Source: an uncultured Methanobrevibacter sp. (GTDB lineage Archaea; Methanobacteriota; Methanobacteria; Methanobacteriales; Methanobacteriaceae). Taken from it: a stretch of DNA of 64,000 bases. Within the stretch, counting starts at the first letter, position 1; each line of letters starts with the position of its first letter. The notes under the pieces were generated by a model that worked only from the letters and a program-made list of their open reading frames with translations, was not told where the DNA came from and made no database searches. Positions 1 through 9,296 of the stretch are shown in pieces. Location of the stretch: contig NZ_CAMVTE010000012.1 in NCBI RefSeq assembly GCF_947170395.1, forward strand, positions 1-64,000, given 5' to 3'. A program made the translations under genes and the position numbers.

Positions 1-3000
1 CTTCACCAGAACGACCATAAGTACCAGTTTCAGTACCTAAAGCACGATTATTAGTAAAGTTAGATCCTTCAATAGTACCATTAGTACCATACCAGAACAC
101 AGCACCACCATTAGCTTTTGCAGTGTTATTCTCAAATGTAGTGTTTTCAATTTTACCATTGGTTGCACCATTTTCCCATGTGATTGCACCACCGTTAACA
201 CCAGCAGAGTTATTCTCAAAGTGGCTGTTTATAAATGAATTGTTATTACAATCTGCACGTCCTGGAACACCACGTAAGTATATTGCACCACCATTGTCAG
301 TACATGTATTGTCTATAAATTCACAATCATCTATTACACCATTTGAACCTGTCCACATGATAGCTCCTCCGTCTCCAGAGTTGCCCATCATACAAGCAAC
401 AGTTCCGTTAGCTGCATTGTTTGTGAAATTGGAACCTTTTATGATACCTCCAGTACCAAACCAGAACACAGCACCACCATTAGCACCTGCAGTGTTGTTG
501 GTAAATGTACAATCCAAGATTTGACCGTCAGTTGCACCTTCATGCCAATCGATAGCACCACCGTTTATGGAAGCTGAGTTGTTTTCGAAATTACATCGAG
601 TGAAATCACTGCCATGTGAGCTTTCCAAGTATACCGCTCCTCCGAAACCTTCCATAACTGTGAAATTGGTTACGGAATTACGTGTGAAATTACTGTCATA
701 TATCATGGTTACATTACCTGTGATATATACCGCACCACCTTTCAAAGCGGTGTTTTCTTCAAACTTGGAATCTGTAATGTTAACCTTGTTTCCTTCAATG
801 TAAAATGCACCACCACCTATGCTGCTTGTTTGATTTTCAGCATTGGCATGGTTATGTGTGAAATTACTTGAAGTCACGTTAACGTCATGACCTATGATGT
901 AAACCGCTCCACCAGCAGTGGCTGAATTCTTCAATGCATCGGATAGATTGAATTTCAAGTCATGGGTTGCGTTATTGTCTTCAAAGAGAGAATTTTTAAT
1001 AACACTGTTTGCCCCGTCAATATAACCTGCTCCGCCTTTTATTGCATGATTGTATGTGAAATTGGATTCCTCAAGTACTGTGGATCCGCCTTCAAGGTAG
1101 AAAGCACCACCTTTGATAGCTTCATTATCTTCAAATAATGAATTATATATCCAATTGTCTGTACCGTTTACAGCAACTGCACCACCCAATCCACCGTCTT
1201 CATATATTCCGACAGCAGTATTGTTAGTGAAAGTGGAGTTGATTATGTTAACGTCATTTCCCTGAATTGCAATACCTCCACCAATGGATGTAAGCTTATT
1301 CAATTCATCATTGACTGCAAATCTTAAGTCATGAGTTGCTGTATTGTTGTCAAAGTCACAACCTAAAAATGTAGTATTGAATGCAGTAATGAACACTGCT
1401 CCACCGCGAATTGCACTGTTTGATGTGAAATTTGTATAGTTGAGAGCATTTAAAGTACCATTAACATATATTGCACCACCTTTGATAGCTTGATTTGCAT
1501 CGAAAGTGACATCTACAATTCTTGTATCGTAACCGTTTACTGCAACTGCACCACCAAGACCACCATCAGGATTAACCCCAATAGCATTGTTTTCAGAGAA
1601 TAATAAATTATCCAATAAGGTGTTGTTACCTACAATATCAATAGCACCACCTTCAGCAGGTACACTATCAAATATAGGATTTAAGTTGTAAGTTAGGTTA
1701 TGTGTAGCATTATTGTACATGAATTGTGAATTTTCAACAGTTGTGTTAATACCCTTAATATAAGCTGCACCACCTTTAATAGCTCTATTATATGTAAAGT
1801 TAGTATTGTTAATAGTGGTATTAGTACCAGTTACATATAGTGCACCACCCATGATAGCTTCATTATCATCAAATATATTATCAGCAATATTTGTGTGATA
1901 ACCATCAACAGCAATAGCACCACCAAGACCACCATTAGTATCAACACCTATAGCAGCATTATATGTAAAGTTATTATTAGTTATAGTAGAATAATCACCA
2001 CTAACAGAAATAGCACCACCTATAGTAGGTAAGCTAATTACTGAACTAGCATTAAAAGATAAATTATGTGTTGCATTATTATCATAGAATGTATTACCAG
2101 TAATGTTAGTATTAGCACCATTAATGAATATTGAACCACCTTGAACAGCATTATTTGTTGTGAAGTGCATATCCTTTACAGTAGCATTAGCACCATCAAT
2201 ATATATAGCACCACCACTAACTGCTTCATTCAAAGTAAATTGGCCATCATATATTGTAGTATTATCACCTTCTACAGCAATAGCACCACCAAGACCACCA
2301 TTAATATAAAAACCTGAAGCAATATTTCTTCTGAAAGTATTATTACCTGCCACTGCTACATTATTACCATCGATATAGATAGCGCCACCCATAGTCAAAA
2401 GGGTTTCAGCACCAGGTTTAATTGAATCAATATCACGAGTAACAAGGTTGTTATCGAATGTTGAATTAACCACCTCAGTGTTGTGACCTTGAATATAAAC
2501 AGCTCCACCTTGAATAGCATTGTTTTCTTTTGCAGTGATCTTATCAAGAGTTATATCATTACCATCAATATAAACAGCACCACCTTGAACAGCAGTGTTA
2601 TTGTACAAGTTTATGTTTGAAGCGTCGATATTGCTACCCTCAATATAAACACCACCTCCTAATGTAGCATCGTTTTGTGTGAAATTAACATTGTCAAAAT
2701 CTGGATTTTGACCTATGAGGTATAAACCTCCACCCAAACCAGTATTTAGAGAATAATTACCTTCAGCAACATTACTTTCAAATGAAGTATCTTTAATGGA
2801 TACATCATTACTTTGAATAAACATAGCCCCACCGGAAGTAACTTTAGAAAGATTATCAACAATTCTACTTCCCAAATTATGAGTTGCATTGTTATTTGCA
2901 AATGTTGAATTGCCTACAGTTGCAGCATTACCCTCAATATAAACAGCACCACCTTGAATAGCACCATTTTCAACGAATTTTGAATCATAGATTCTCGCAT

Positions 3001-4384
3001 TGGAACCTACAATTTGTATTGCTCCTCCAATAGGTGCGAAATTATTCGTAAGGTTGCAGTTTGTAATGTTTGCAAAGTCACCTTGAATAAATATAGCTCC
3101 ACCGTAGTCACTTTCAGCAAAGTTATTTTCAAATCTAGAGTCTACAACTACAGTGTTATCAGCCCTTTCCGTATCAACTGTATGAATATCCATCGCTCCA
3201 CCAAATTTTTCAGCACTGTTATTGATGAATGTACAATTTTCAATGTAGTTATTTGGTCCAATAAAAGCAATAGCACCACCACCCCCACTTCTATCAGGTT
3301 TCATGACATTAGGTCCATAAGCTTGATTGCCTATGAAAGTTGTGTTATAAACTTTCATTGTACCCTTGTGACATTCAATACCTGCACCATATGATGCAGA
3401 GTTATTTTCAATGTGATTGTTGGATATAATAACATTTTCTGCATTTACACAATAAGCTGCACCGTGTACTGCATTTGTGTTATTGATAAAAGTATTATTG
3501 TCAAAAACAGCACCCACAGAGCTAACTTTAAAACATAATCCTAAAGAATTTGAATTAGCATTTGGGTCAAGACTAATAGTTCCCTTATTGTGTTTGAATA
3601 AATTATTATTAGCTTTGAAATTAGTGATTGTGCTTGAAATACATACTATAACTGAAGCAGTATTATAGTAGAATTCGCAATTTTCAATAATAGCTCCGCT
3701 TCCACTTTTATCATAATTTATAATATATGACTTCTGATAAACAGTGTTGTTTTCAAAAGTACAATTATAAAATGAAACCGCTCCATTACAAGCAATCAAA
3801 TGCCCCCTTCCAGGTGGATTCCCAGTAGTTACAGAAGACTCAAAATAATGATTTGCAAAATTAACTCCAGTAATTTTAGTATTATCAACAAATGTAATTC
3901 TAGACTTAGTAGGATGAGTTATAATTCCAGAAAAGTCAAGTGTAGCCTTTGCAGTATCAGTAGTAGAGCTACCTCCATAAATATTAATACCTGGACGTAC
4001 AGTAAAGTAAACAAAATCACCAGAATATGTCCAACCATTTAGGAAAACATTATCTCCCGGCATTAGAGTCGTATTAATGAGTAGATCTCTCAACGCTTTC
4101 ATAGTATTAGTAGATGGAGTCCAATCCTTACCTAAAACATCATCCTCATTGGAAACACCTAAAACATTACTTTTAGAGCTTACGCTAATATTGTTTTTAA
4201 TACCTGCAGAGTCATTCAACTCATTATTTACTTGATTATCATCATCAATTTGAACATTAACAGTATTAACATGATTTGTTTGTGTTAAATTAAAGTCATT
4301 ATCCGATTCAAGCGCACAAGACGCCTGAATAGTAAATATAAGAATAACTATAGCCATTATCACGATTAACTTTTTGCCTTTCAT
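1..4384 (-). CDS. Giant adhesin-like surface protein, N-terminal part (runs off left edge)
   Basis: An open minus-strand frame of about 1,461 codons continues beyond base 1, so the C-terminus and any anchor are not visible. The ATG at 4384 is preceded by a strong GGGGGTG ribosome binding site. Residues 1-28 form a secretion signal (MKGKK, then a hydrophobic core ending near SCA). After an N-terminal region of about 300 residues come many short repeats of the type F-x-N-N-x-A-x-x-GGA-(I/V)-x-(I/V), the pattern of Pmp-like right-handed beta-helix proteins. A higher-order repeat of 122-123 residues lies on top of these. The family is expanded in Methanobrevibacter, where such proteins are thought to bind host or microbial surfaces. 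No in-frame stop was seen on reading the frame; the ligand is unknown. Confidence 0.88.
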   Translation of the reverse strand, partial: MKGKKLIVIMAIVILIFTIQASCALESDNDFNLTQTNHVNTVNVQIDDDNQVNNELNDSAGIKNNISVSSKSNVLGVSNEDDVLGKDWTPSTNTMKALRDLLINTTLMPGDNVFLNGWTYSGDFVYFTVRPGINIYGGSSTTDTAKATLDFSGIITHPTKSRITFVDNTKITGVNFANHYFESSVTTGNPPGRGHLIACNGAVSFYNCTFENNTVYQKSYIINYDKSGSGAIIENCEFYYNTASVIVCISSTITNFKANNNLFKHNKGTISLDPNANSNSLGLCFKVSSVGAVFDNNTFINNTNAVHGAAYCVNAENVIISNNHIENNSASYGAGIECHKGTMKVYNTTFIGNQAYGPNVMKPDRSGGGGAIAFIGPNNYIENCTFINNSAEKFGGAMDIHTVDTERADNTVVVDSRFENNFAESDYGGAIFIQGDFANITNCNLTNNFAPIGGAIQIVGSNARIYDSKFVENGAIQGGAVYIEGNAATVGNSTFANNNATHNLGSRIVDNLSKVTSGGAMFIQSNDVSIKDTSFESNVAEGNYSLNTGLGGGLYLIGQNPDFDNVNFTQNDATLGGGVYIEGSNIDASNINLYNNTAVQGGAVYIDGNDITLDKITAKENNAIQGGAVYIQGHNTEVVNSTFDNNLVTRDIDSIKPGAETLLTMGGAIYIDGNNVAVAGNNTFRRNIASGFYINGGLGGAIAVEGDNTTIYDGQFTLNEAVSGGAIYIDGANATVKDMHFTTNNAVQGGSIFINGANTNITGNTFYDNNATHNLSFNASSVISLPTIGGAISVSGDYSTITNNNFTYNAAIGVDTNGGLGGAIAVDGYHTNIADNIFDDNEAIMGGALYVTGTNTTINNTNFTYNRAIKGGAAYIKGINTTVENSQFMYNNATHNLTYNLNPIFDSVPAEGGAIDIVGNNTLLDNLLFSENNAIGVNPDGGLGGAVAVNGYDTRIVDVTFDANQAIKGGAIYVNGTLNALNYTNFTSNSAIRGGAVFITAFNTTFLGCDFDNNTATHDLRFAVNDELNKLTSIGGGIAIQGNDVNIINSTFTNNTAVGIYEDGGLGGAVAVNGTDNWIYNSLFEDNEAIKGGAFYLEGGSTVLEESNFTYNHAIKGGAGYIDGANSVIKNSLFEDNNATHDLKFNLSDALKNSATAGGAVYIIGHDVNVTSSNFTHNHANAENQTSSIGGGAFYIEGNKVNITDSKFEENTALKGGAVYITGNVTMIYDSNFTRNSVTNFTVMEGFGGAVYLESSHGSDFTRCNFENNSASINGGAIDWHEGATDGQILDCTFTNNTAGANGGAVFWFGTGGIIKGSNFTNNAANGTVACMMGNSGDGGAIMWTGSNGVIDDCEFIDNTCTDNGGAIYLRGVPGRADCNNNSFINSHFENNSAGVNGGAITWENGATNGKIENTTFENNTAKANGGAVFWYGTNGTIEGSNFTNNRALGTETGTYGRSGE

Positions 4385-4469
4385 TTTGCGTTTTCACCCC
4401 CTGGTCCAGTCAATTAATAAAAATCAAATAATCTTAAGGCAATTAAAAGATTATTCTTTAATATTTATG

Positions 4470-4500
4470 TTTGTTGAAATATAAATAGTTTCTTGATTTT
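4470..4500 (-). promoter_or_regulatory. Probable promoter of the giant adhesin gene
   Basis: On the minus strand this stretch reads CTATTTATATTTC, a typical archaeal TATA element, about 100 bp before the adhesin start codon. The rest of the 4385-4656 intergenic region is very AT-rich and holds no other feature I can support. Confidence 0.4.
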
Positions 4501-4656
4501 CAGACAAATAATACCAAAATAGAATAAATATTGATTTTAAAATGATTTTTTGATAAGAAATATGTAAAAAATGTGTAAAAATATTGAACAATTTACATAT
4601 TCATATAAAAAAGTGGAAAAATATACTACAAAAAGGCAAAAAAATAAAAAAAAAGT

Positions 4657-5637
4657 TTAATTAATGAAATTGATTTGCTCTTCATTAATTAATAAATAGT
4701 TGATTAAATCTGTTGAATCCAAATCCTCATTTGCCAAGCTGACTGCAGTGATTTGGGAATTCAAATATGTCCTGTAATATAAAATTCCATCCTGTGTATT
4801 ATAACACGAAGTATAGATAGTATATTCATACAAATTAGGATCTGAGATAAATGTACATCCGTTCTGCTGCTCAACTGAGCCCAAAATATGGAAAAATTGA
4901 CCAACACTGCTTTTTTCATCACTGCCAGAATAGGAATTTGCACGAGTGAATGCTACCTTTGCAAACCTTGAAGATGATGACAAGTCTCCGGGAAGACCTA
5001 ATCCACCCATACCTCTGGAATATTCATCCAAATCAAAATCGCCTCCAAAAGTGTTTTCAGGATTTTTATTGGATAAGTTTCTGTAGTTATTTAAAGTAAA
5101 TAACTGCTTATCAAAAGGAGGATTATTGGTCATTACTCCTACAGGATTATCATATACTTTTAATCCATCCTCCATTGGTTCAACAACGATAGATTCACCA
5201 TTATTATCTGAAAGCATCCAATGAAGTGGAGATAAAGGCAGCTCATCAGCAAAGTTAATATTAACCAAATTGATTTCTTCAAGTAATTTTTTAGCTTCAG
5301 ATACTGAAGAAGCAGAGCCAAGTATATATGGAATAAATTCAAAAGGAGTGATATTAATCATACCATCTTCATATTCACGATAGACTGCATTTCCTGCAAA
5401 GTTAAGACCAGCCATGGCCAATCCGTTTTCATTGCAAGCATCATAATACAATGGATATCCATCAATGCCAGCAGCAATACCAATTATGGCATAATGGGTT
5501 TTGATATCATCTATTTTTCTGTATTTAAATTCATAATTTCTTGGAGTTATAGTAACTCTCTCATTATATGAAATTTCATAGTCAAAGTTACGTCCAAAAT
5601 AATGTTTTTCAGTTATGTAATTACTTGCTGTACACAT
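4657..5637 (-). CDS. bsh: Conjugated bile salt hydrolase (choloylglycine hydrolase family)
   Basis: This 326-residue Ntn-hydrolase would cleave the amide bond of glycine- or taurine-conjugated bile salts, or of related acyl amides. Cys2 follows the initiator Met directly and would become the N-terminal nucleophile after Met removal. The GRNFDYE segment near residues 15-21 supplies the conserved Arg and Asp, the TNNPPF segment the conserved Asn, and SSRFAK the late conserved Arg. Length is normal for the family and no signal peptide is seen, so it should be cytoplasmic. It starts 9 bp after the nicotinamide phosphoribosyltransferase gene, so the two are probably co-transcribed. Penicillin V acylase is the main alternative in this family; the gut-methanogen setting favours bile salts. 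Confidence 0.85.
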   Translation of the reverse strand: MCTASNYITEKHYFGRNFDYEISYNERVTITPRNYEFKYRKIDDIKTHYAIIGIAAGIDGYPLYYDACNENGLAMAGLNFAGNAVYREYEDGMINITPFEFIPYILGSASSVSEAKKLLEEINLVNINFADELPLSPLHWMLSDNNGESIVVEPMEDGLKVYDNPVGVMTNNPPFDKQLFTLNNYRNLSNKNPENTFGGDFDLDEYSRGMGGLGLPGDLSSSSRFAKVAFTRANSYSGSDEKSSVGQFFHILGSVEQQNGCTFISDPNLYEYTIYTSCYNTQDGILYYRTYLNSQITAVSLANEDLDSTDLINYLLINEEQINFIN

Positions 5638-5646
5638 ATTATCACC

Positions 5647-7056
5647 TCATAAGAAATTTGAGTAGTTAAATGCCCTTTGTTTTATATTCTCAAATTTATC
5701 ATCAATTAATAATTCCCCATTTCTGAATACAGTCTGCAGATAATCTTCACCTTCACTATCGATAGAAACTGTTTTAAAGGAATTATCTTTTTTAATTAAC
5801 TTGAATCTACCGGTTTTTGATTTTTTACTTGAATCAAGTGGGTTTTTAAAGATATCATGCCATTCGCCATCCCTCCGTTGAGCTGAACATTTGAATGCAT
5901 TTCTTTGAGTATCCCTATTTACGGCAGTGTGGAGTCCTCCGCCCATGCCGAAAATAATGTTCTGTGCAGCCCATCCGTTGGATTTCATTGCAAACAGGAT
6001 ATCACGGATTTTTTGATAGTTGAGACCATCTCCCCACAAAAGACCGATGTTCAAGTCAAATACCTTGTATCCTTTATCGGTTAGATGACATCCGAAACCT
6101 TCTGAAAGCAGATTTAAACAGTCAATAGTGGTTGAAACCGGTTCCCCACTATCCGGCCTAAACACTACTTTATTTCCTTCAACATCCAAAAAGCTTAAGA
6201 TGGCATCATTCAATTCACTGCCTGACCTTCCGGCTTCAGTCAGGAAGTTTCTGTAGTTGTATGAATCAATGACCATGGATAAAACTCCATCATTTGCCTT
6301 GTCAATGACATTGAGTATTTGTGACATTTCACCTTCAGGACCTAATGAGGTCATTACACTATGTTCTGTAGCCTGAACTGAAAATCCGTATACGTTTGAG
6401 TCATTGTAGTAGTTTTCAGGTATTGTCAATGCAGGAATTGTGTCTGTTCCAGAAAAACTGAGAAGATGAGCTGAACCGGAAAGCATTGATGATTCGGTAG
6501 ATGAAGATCCCCTATATCCGAAGTCATGGAGCATGAAATCCAAGTTTTCTTTAGATGAACCTGTCACTTCCAGATAAAAGTTGGAAAGTTTTCTAACCTC
6601 TGCAGACAGTGTAGCAACGGTTGATGGATACCAAACCTGCAGGAGCAGAGATTCCAGGTAGTTCGGCAGCCAGTATGATTTTTTATCAGTATTTTCTACA
6701 GTCATTAATACATTACTAACATCGACCGGTGTTCCTTCAGGTACGGCCTTTATTTCAATCGGGAGTTTTCCGTCATGTTCATCCAGAATATATTCCCAGC
6801 CTGCTCTGTTGAATATACCTTCGCCTAAATGAGCAGCCATAAGCTTGTCTGCTTCATCTATCTTTTCTTCTGTTACAATTTGACCTTCCAAATACTTTTT
6901 AATTATATATTGCAACCCATAAAAGATAGTCTTGTTAAATTCAGCACCCACCCTACTTTCAAGGTAAGAATAAATCTTTTCTGTGCCTTCAGGATAAAAA
7001 TAGTGATGAGTTACCTTGTAACTATCTGTCAATAAGCAAATGTTGTTTTCAATCAT
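5647..7056 (-). CDS. nadV: Nicotinamide phosphoribosyltransferase (NAMPT/NadV type)
   Basis: This 469-residue enzyme would join nicotinamide to PRPP to give NMN, the first step of NAD salvage. The N-terminal LLTDSYKVTH segment, the FRPDSGEP motif (Arg and Asp of the active site), LLWGDGLN and the glycine-rich FGMGGGLH loop are characteristic of NAMPT, and the length fits NAMPT better than the shorter nicotinate enzymes. The ATG at 7056 follows an AAGGGATATT ribosome binding site. It is the first gene of a probable two-gene unit with the bile salt hydrolase. Nicotinate phosphoribosyltransferase is the less likely alternative. Confidence 0.85.
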   Translation of the reverse strand: MIENNICLLTDSYKVTHHYFYPEGTEKIYSYLESRVGAEFNKTIFYGLQYIIKKYLEGQIVTEEKIDEADKLMAAHLGEGIFNRAGWEYILDEHDGKLPIEIKAVPEGTPVDVSNVLMTVENTDKKSYWLPNYLESLLLQVWYPSTVATLSAEVRKLSNFYLEVTGSSKENLDFMLHDFGYRGSSSTESSMLSGSAHLLSFSGTDTIPALTIPENYYNDSNVYGFSVQATEHSVMTSLGPEGEMSQILNVIDKANDGVLSMVIDSYNYRNFLTEAGRSGSELNDAILSFLDVEGNKVVFRPDSGEPVSTTIDCLNLLSEGFGCHLTDKGYKVFDLNIGLLWGDGLNYQKIRDILFAMKSNGWAAQNIIFGMGGGLHTAVNRDTQRNAFKCSAQRRDGEWHDIFKNPLDSSKKSKTGRFKLIKKDNSFKTVSIDSEGEDYLQTVFRNGELLIDDKFENIKQRAFNYSNFL

Positions 7057-7131
7057 AATATCCCTTATATATTAGTTAGTACCAGGATATTAATATAAAT
7101 TATCAAAAAAAAAAGAAAAATAGAAAAAAGA

Positions 7132-7677
7132 TTAGATATAACTAGTATCTTGTTTTCTAAAGTGTGCCTGTGGGTGGTCACATAACGGACATACTTCCGG
7201 AGCGTCTGTTCCGTAATGGATGTATCCACAGTTGTTGCATTTCCATGCGATTTCTTCATCTTTCTTAAAGACTTTACCTGCGTTGATTTTGTCGGTCAAT
7301 GCATTGTATCTGTCTTCGTGTGCTTTTTCGGTAGCACCTGCTGCATCGAAGAGGTCTGCAATATCATCAAAGCCTTCTTCACGTGCAGTTTCTGCAAATC
7401 CTTTATACATTGAAGTCCATTCTTCATGTTCACCTGCTGCTGCATCTGCAAGGTTGGTTAAAGTGTCAGGCACTTTACCGTCATGTAACAATTTGAACCA
7501 AATTTTGGCATGTTCCTTTTCGTTGTCGGATGATTCTTGGAAGATCTCTTTGATTTCCACATATCCGTCCTTTTTAGCTTGAGAAGCGTAAAATTCGTAT
7601 TTTACACGTGCTTGAGATTCACCAGCAAGTGCTGCTTTTAAGTTTTCTTCAGTTTTTGAGCCTTTTAAATCTGCCAT
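7132..7677 (-). CDS. rbr: Rubrerythrin (first of a tandem pair)
   Basis: This 181-residue protein has an N-terminal ferritin-like four-helix di-iron domain (residues about 5-135), with Glu-rich helix motifs such as AGESQAR, DNEKEHAK and ATEKAHEDRY. A C-terminal rubredoxin-like domain has paired Cys motifs (CNNCGY and CPLC). Rubrerythrins reduce hydrogen peroxide in the cytoplasm of anaerobes, using electrons passed through the rubredoxin-type iron. An AGAGGTTGAT element lies upstream of the ATG. A close paralogue lies immediately upstream at 7771-8316, and the gap between them has its own TATA box, so each may have its own promoter. Confidence 0.93.
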   Translation of the reverse strand: MADLKGSKTEENLKAALAGESQARVKYEFYASQAKKDGYVEIKEIFQESSDNEKEHAKIWFKLLHDGKVPDTLTNLADAAAGEHEEWTSMYKGFAETAREEGFDDIADLFDAAGATEKAHEDRYNALTDKINAGKVFKKDEEIAWKCNNCGYIHYGTDAPEVCPLCDHPQAHFRKQDTSYI

Positions 7678-7709
7678 TTAAATCAACCTCTAGATTAAAA
7701 TTTAATAAT

Positions 7710-7730
7710 CCCATATATAAATATTTGGTG
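7710..7730 (-). promoter_or_regulatory. Probable promoter of the downstream rubrerythrin
   Basis: The minus strand reads CACCAAATATTTATATATGG, an A-rich BRE-like stretch followed by a TATA box, about 40 bp before the start codon at 7677. Confidence 0.45.
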
Positions 7731-7770
7731 ATTAGCCGGTAACTAAAAAAAAGAAAAAGAAAGAATGAGC

Positions 7771-8316
7771 TTATTTAAAGTTAGTAGCTCTTTCTTCGAA
7801 GTGTGCTTTTGGAAGTCCGCATACAGGACATTTTTCAGGAGCATTAGGTCCTGAGAATACAAATCCGCAGTTTTCACATTTCCATTCAATGTCTGCTTCT
7901 TTGTTGAATACTGCATCGTTTTCAACGTTTGCAAGTAATGTTCTGTATCTTTCTTCATGTTCTTTTTCGATTGCTCCTACTTTTTCAAACAGGAATGCAA
8001 TCATTGGGAAACCTTCTTCTTTAGCGGTTTCTGCAAATTCCTTATACATTGAAGTCCATTCTTCGTTTTCACCGTCTGCTGCTGCATTTAGGTTAGCTAT
8101 TGTGTCTGGAATATCTTCATCGTGTAAAAGTTTAAACCAGATTTTAGCGTGTTCCCTTTCGTTTTTGGAAGTTTCCATGAAAATGTCATGGATTTGAACA
8201 TATCCTTCTTCTTTTGCTTTTGCAGCAAAGTATTGGTATTTAGTATGTGCTTGGGACTCACCAGCAAAAGCTGCTTGTAAGTTTGCTTCAGTTTTTGTAC
8301 CTTTTAAATCAGTCAT
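7771..8316 (-). CDS. rbr: Rubrerythrin (second of a tandem pair)
   Basis: This peroxide-reducing di-iron protein is a paralogue of the neighbour at 7132-7677. I chose the ATG at 8316 because a GGAGAT ribosome binding site lies 8 nt upstream of it, and this gives 181 residues, the same length as the neighbour; an upstream TTG at 8331 and ATG at 8325 are in frame but poorly placed. The ferritin-like helices ([31 protein letters not shown]) and the C-terminal rubredoxin-like CENCGF and CPVC motifs are intact. With the ferritin at 42090 it forms the iron and oxygen-defence set of this window. Confidence 0.93.
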   Translation of the reverse strand: MTDLKGTKTEANLQAAFAGESQAHTKYQYFAAKAKEEGYVQIHDIFMETSKNEREHAKIWFKLLHDEDIPDTIANLNAAADGENEEWTSMYKEFAETAKEEGFPMIAFLFEKVGAIEKEHEERYRTLLANVENDAVFNKEADIEWKCENCGFVFSGPNAPEKCPVCGLPKAHFEERATNFK

Positions 8317-8409
8317 AATATACATCTCCAATAATATTATTATATCTATTATCGTTTAAAAATATTTTGAACAAAAAAATAGTAAAAGGAAAAATAAGAT
8401 TACTTTTCC

Positions 8410-9234
8410 TTATGCAATATGTGAATATAACAATCCGGTAGCCCTATTGGAAGCAAACACCATGTAAGGAGTTAAAATGATATTTATAAAGCTTAATAAT
8501 GGTATATATTGACCAATAAGGGATACAATTAAATTGACAACCAGAATAATGATAAACACTGCAACAACAGTTGCAACAACCTTTCCGATTCCAATTCTTG
8601 ATATGTCTTTAGCAGCCTCCAAAATGTTTAATGATTCTGATAAACTGTCAGTCTTTGCCAATCTTGCAGTTGCCATAATCGCAATAAATGAGAAAATGAT
8701 AAAGAATATGGCTGAAATAAGAAGAGTAATTGAAAGAGAACCAAATAAACCTGACACCACATCGGCAGGAACGGGATTTGTAGCATTATTTAGCATAACG
8801 CCCCCATTGGTGTTAGTTATACTTATATATTCGCTGAACTTTAAAATATGAGCAGGCACATTGGTTATAAATGCAACAATTAAAGCAATTACTGCCGGAA
8901 TAATATAACATACGATAGATACGACGACTGATTTAATACCGCTTATAAAGTCGTTTTTCAAATCAAAGTCAGGAGCCAGTTCATCAAAAGTTATACCTGT
9001 TTTAATAACGTCAATCTGATAACCTGATAGGATAAATCCAACTAATAATGCAACAATAAACGCAATGAAAGACAATATAGCGAACATAGAATTATTGGCA
9101 AAATATATTTTTGAAAGAGCTGCTCCTCCAATCAACAATCCTATTACAAATGTAATGACTATATATATTGCAAGTGCTTTTATATTATTAGCCGGAAATT
9201 TAAAAGAATCTTTAATAATTTCTGAAATTTCCAT
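8410..9234 (-). CDS. DUF4013 family membrane protein
   Basis: This 274-residue integral membrane protein has about six hydrophobic segments. The N-terminal ISEIIKDSFKFP segment followed by a first membrane helix, and a Gly/Asp-rich polar stretch between helices 2 and 3 (around residues 75-100), fit the DUF4013 family, common in methanogens and of unknown function. It stands alone between rubrerythrin and Mch on the minus strand, with an AT-rich gap on each side. Nothing suggests a substrate. Confidence 0.75.
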   Translation of the reverse strand: MEISEIIKDSFKFPANNIKALAIYIVITFVIGLLIGGAALSKIYFANNSMFAILSFIAFIVALLVGFILSGYQIDVIKTGITFDELAPDFDLKNDFISGIKSVVVSIVCYIIPAVIALIVAFITNVPAHILKFSEYISITNTNGGVMLNNATNPVPADVVSGLFGSLSITLLISAIFFIIFSFIAIMATARLAKTDSLSESLNILEAAKDISRIGIGKVVATVVAVFIIILVVNLIVSLIGQYIPLLSFINIILTPYMVFASNRATGLLYSHIA

Positions 9235-9296
9235 TTAAACACCTTTAAAAAATTAATCTAAAATAATAAAGAAAAAAAGAAAGAATAGATGAAAAT

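Noticed and set aside
1-4000. Repeat array resembling a CRISPR
   Set aside because: The repeats keep frame, vary in sequence and encode beta-helix units; there are no constant 25-40 bp repeats with unique spacers and no cas genes.
123-4042. Plus-strand frames within the adhesin region
   Set aside because: They are antisense to a continuous minus-strand frame with a signal peptide, ribosome binding site and regular GGA repeats; the plus-strand peptides show no family features.
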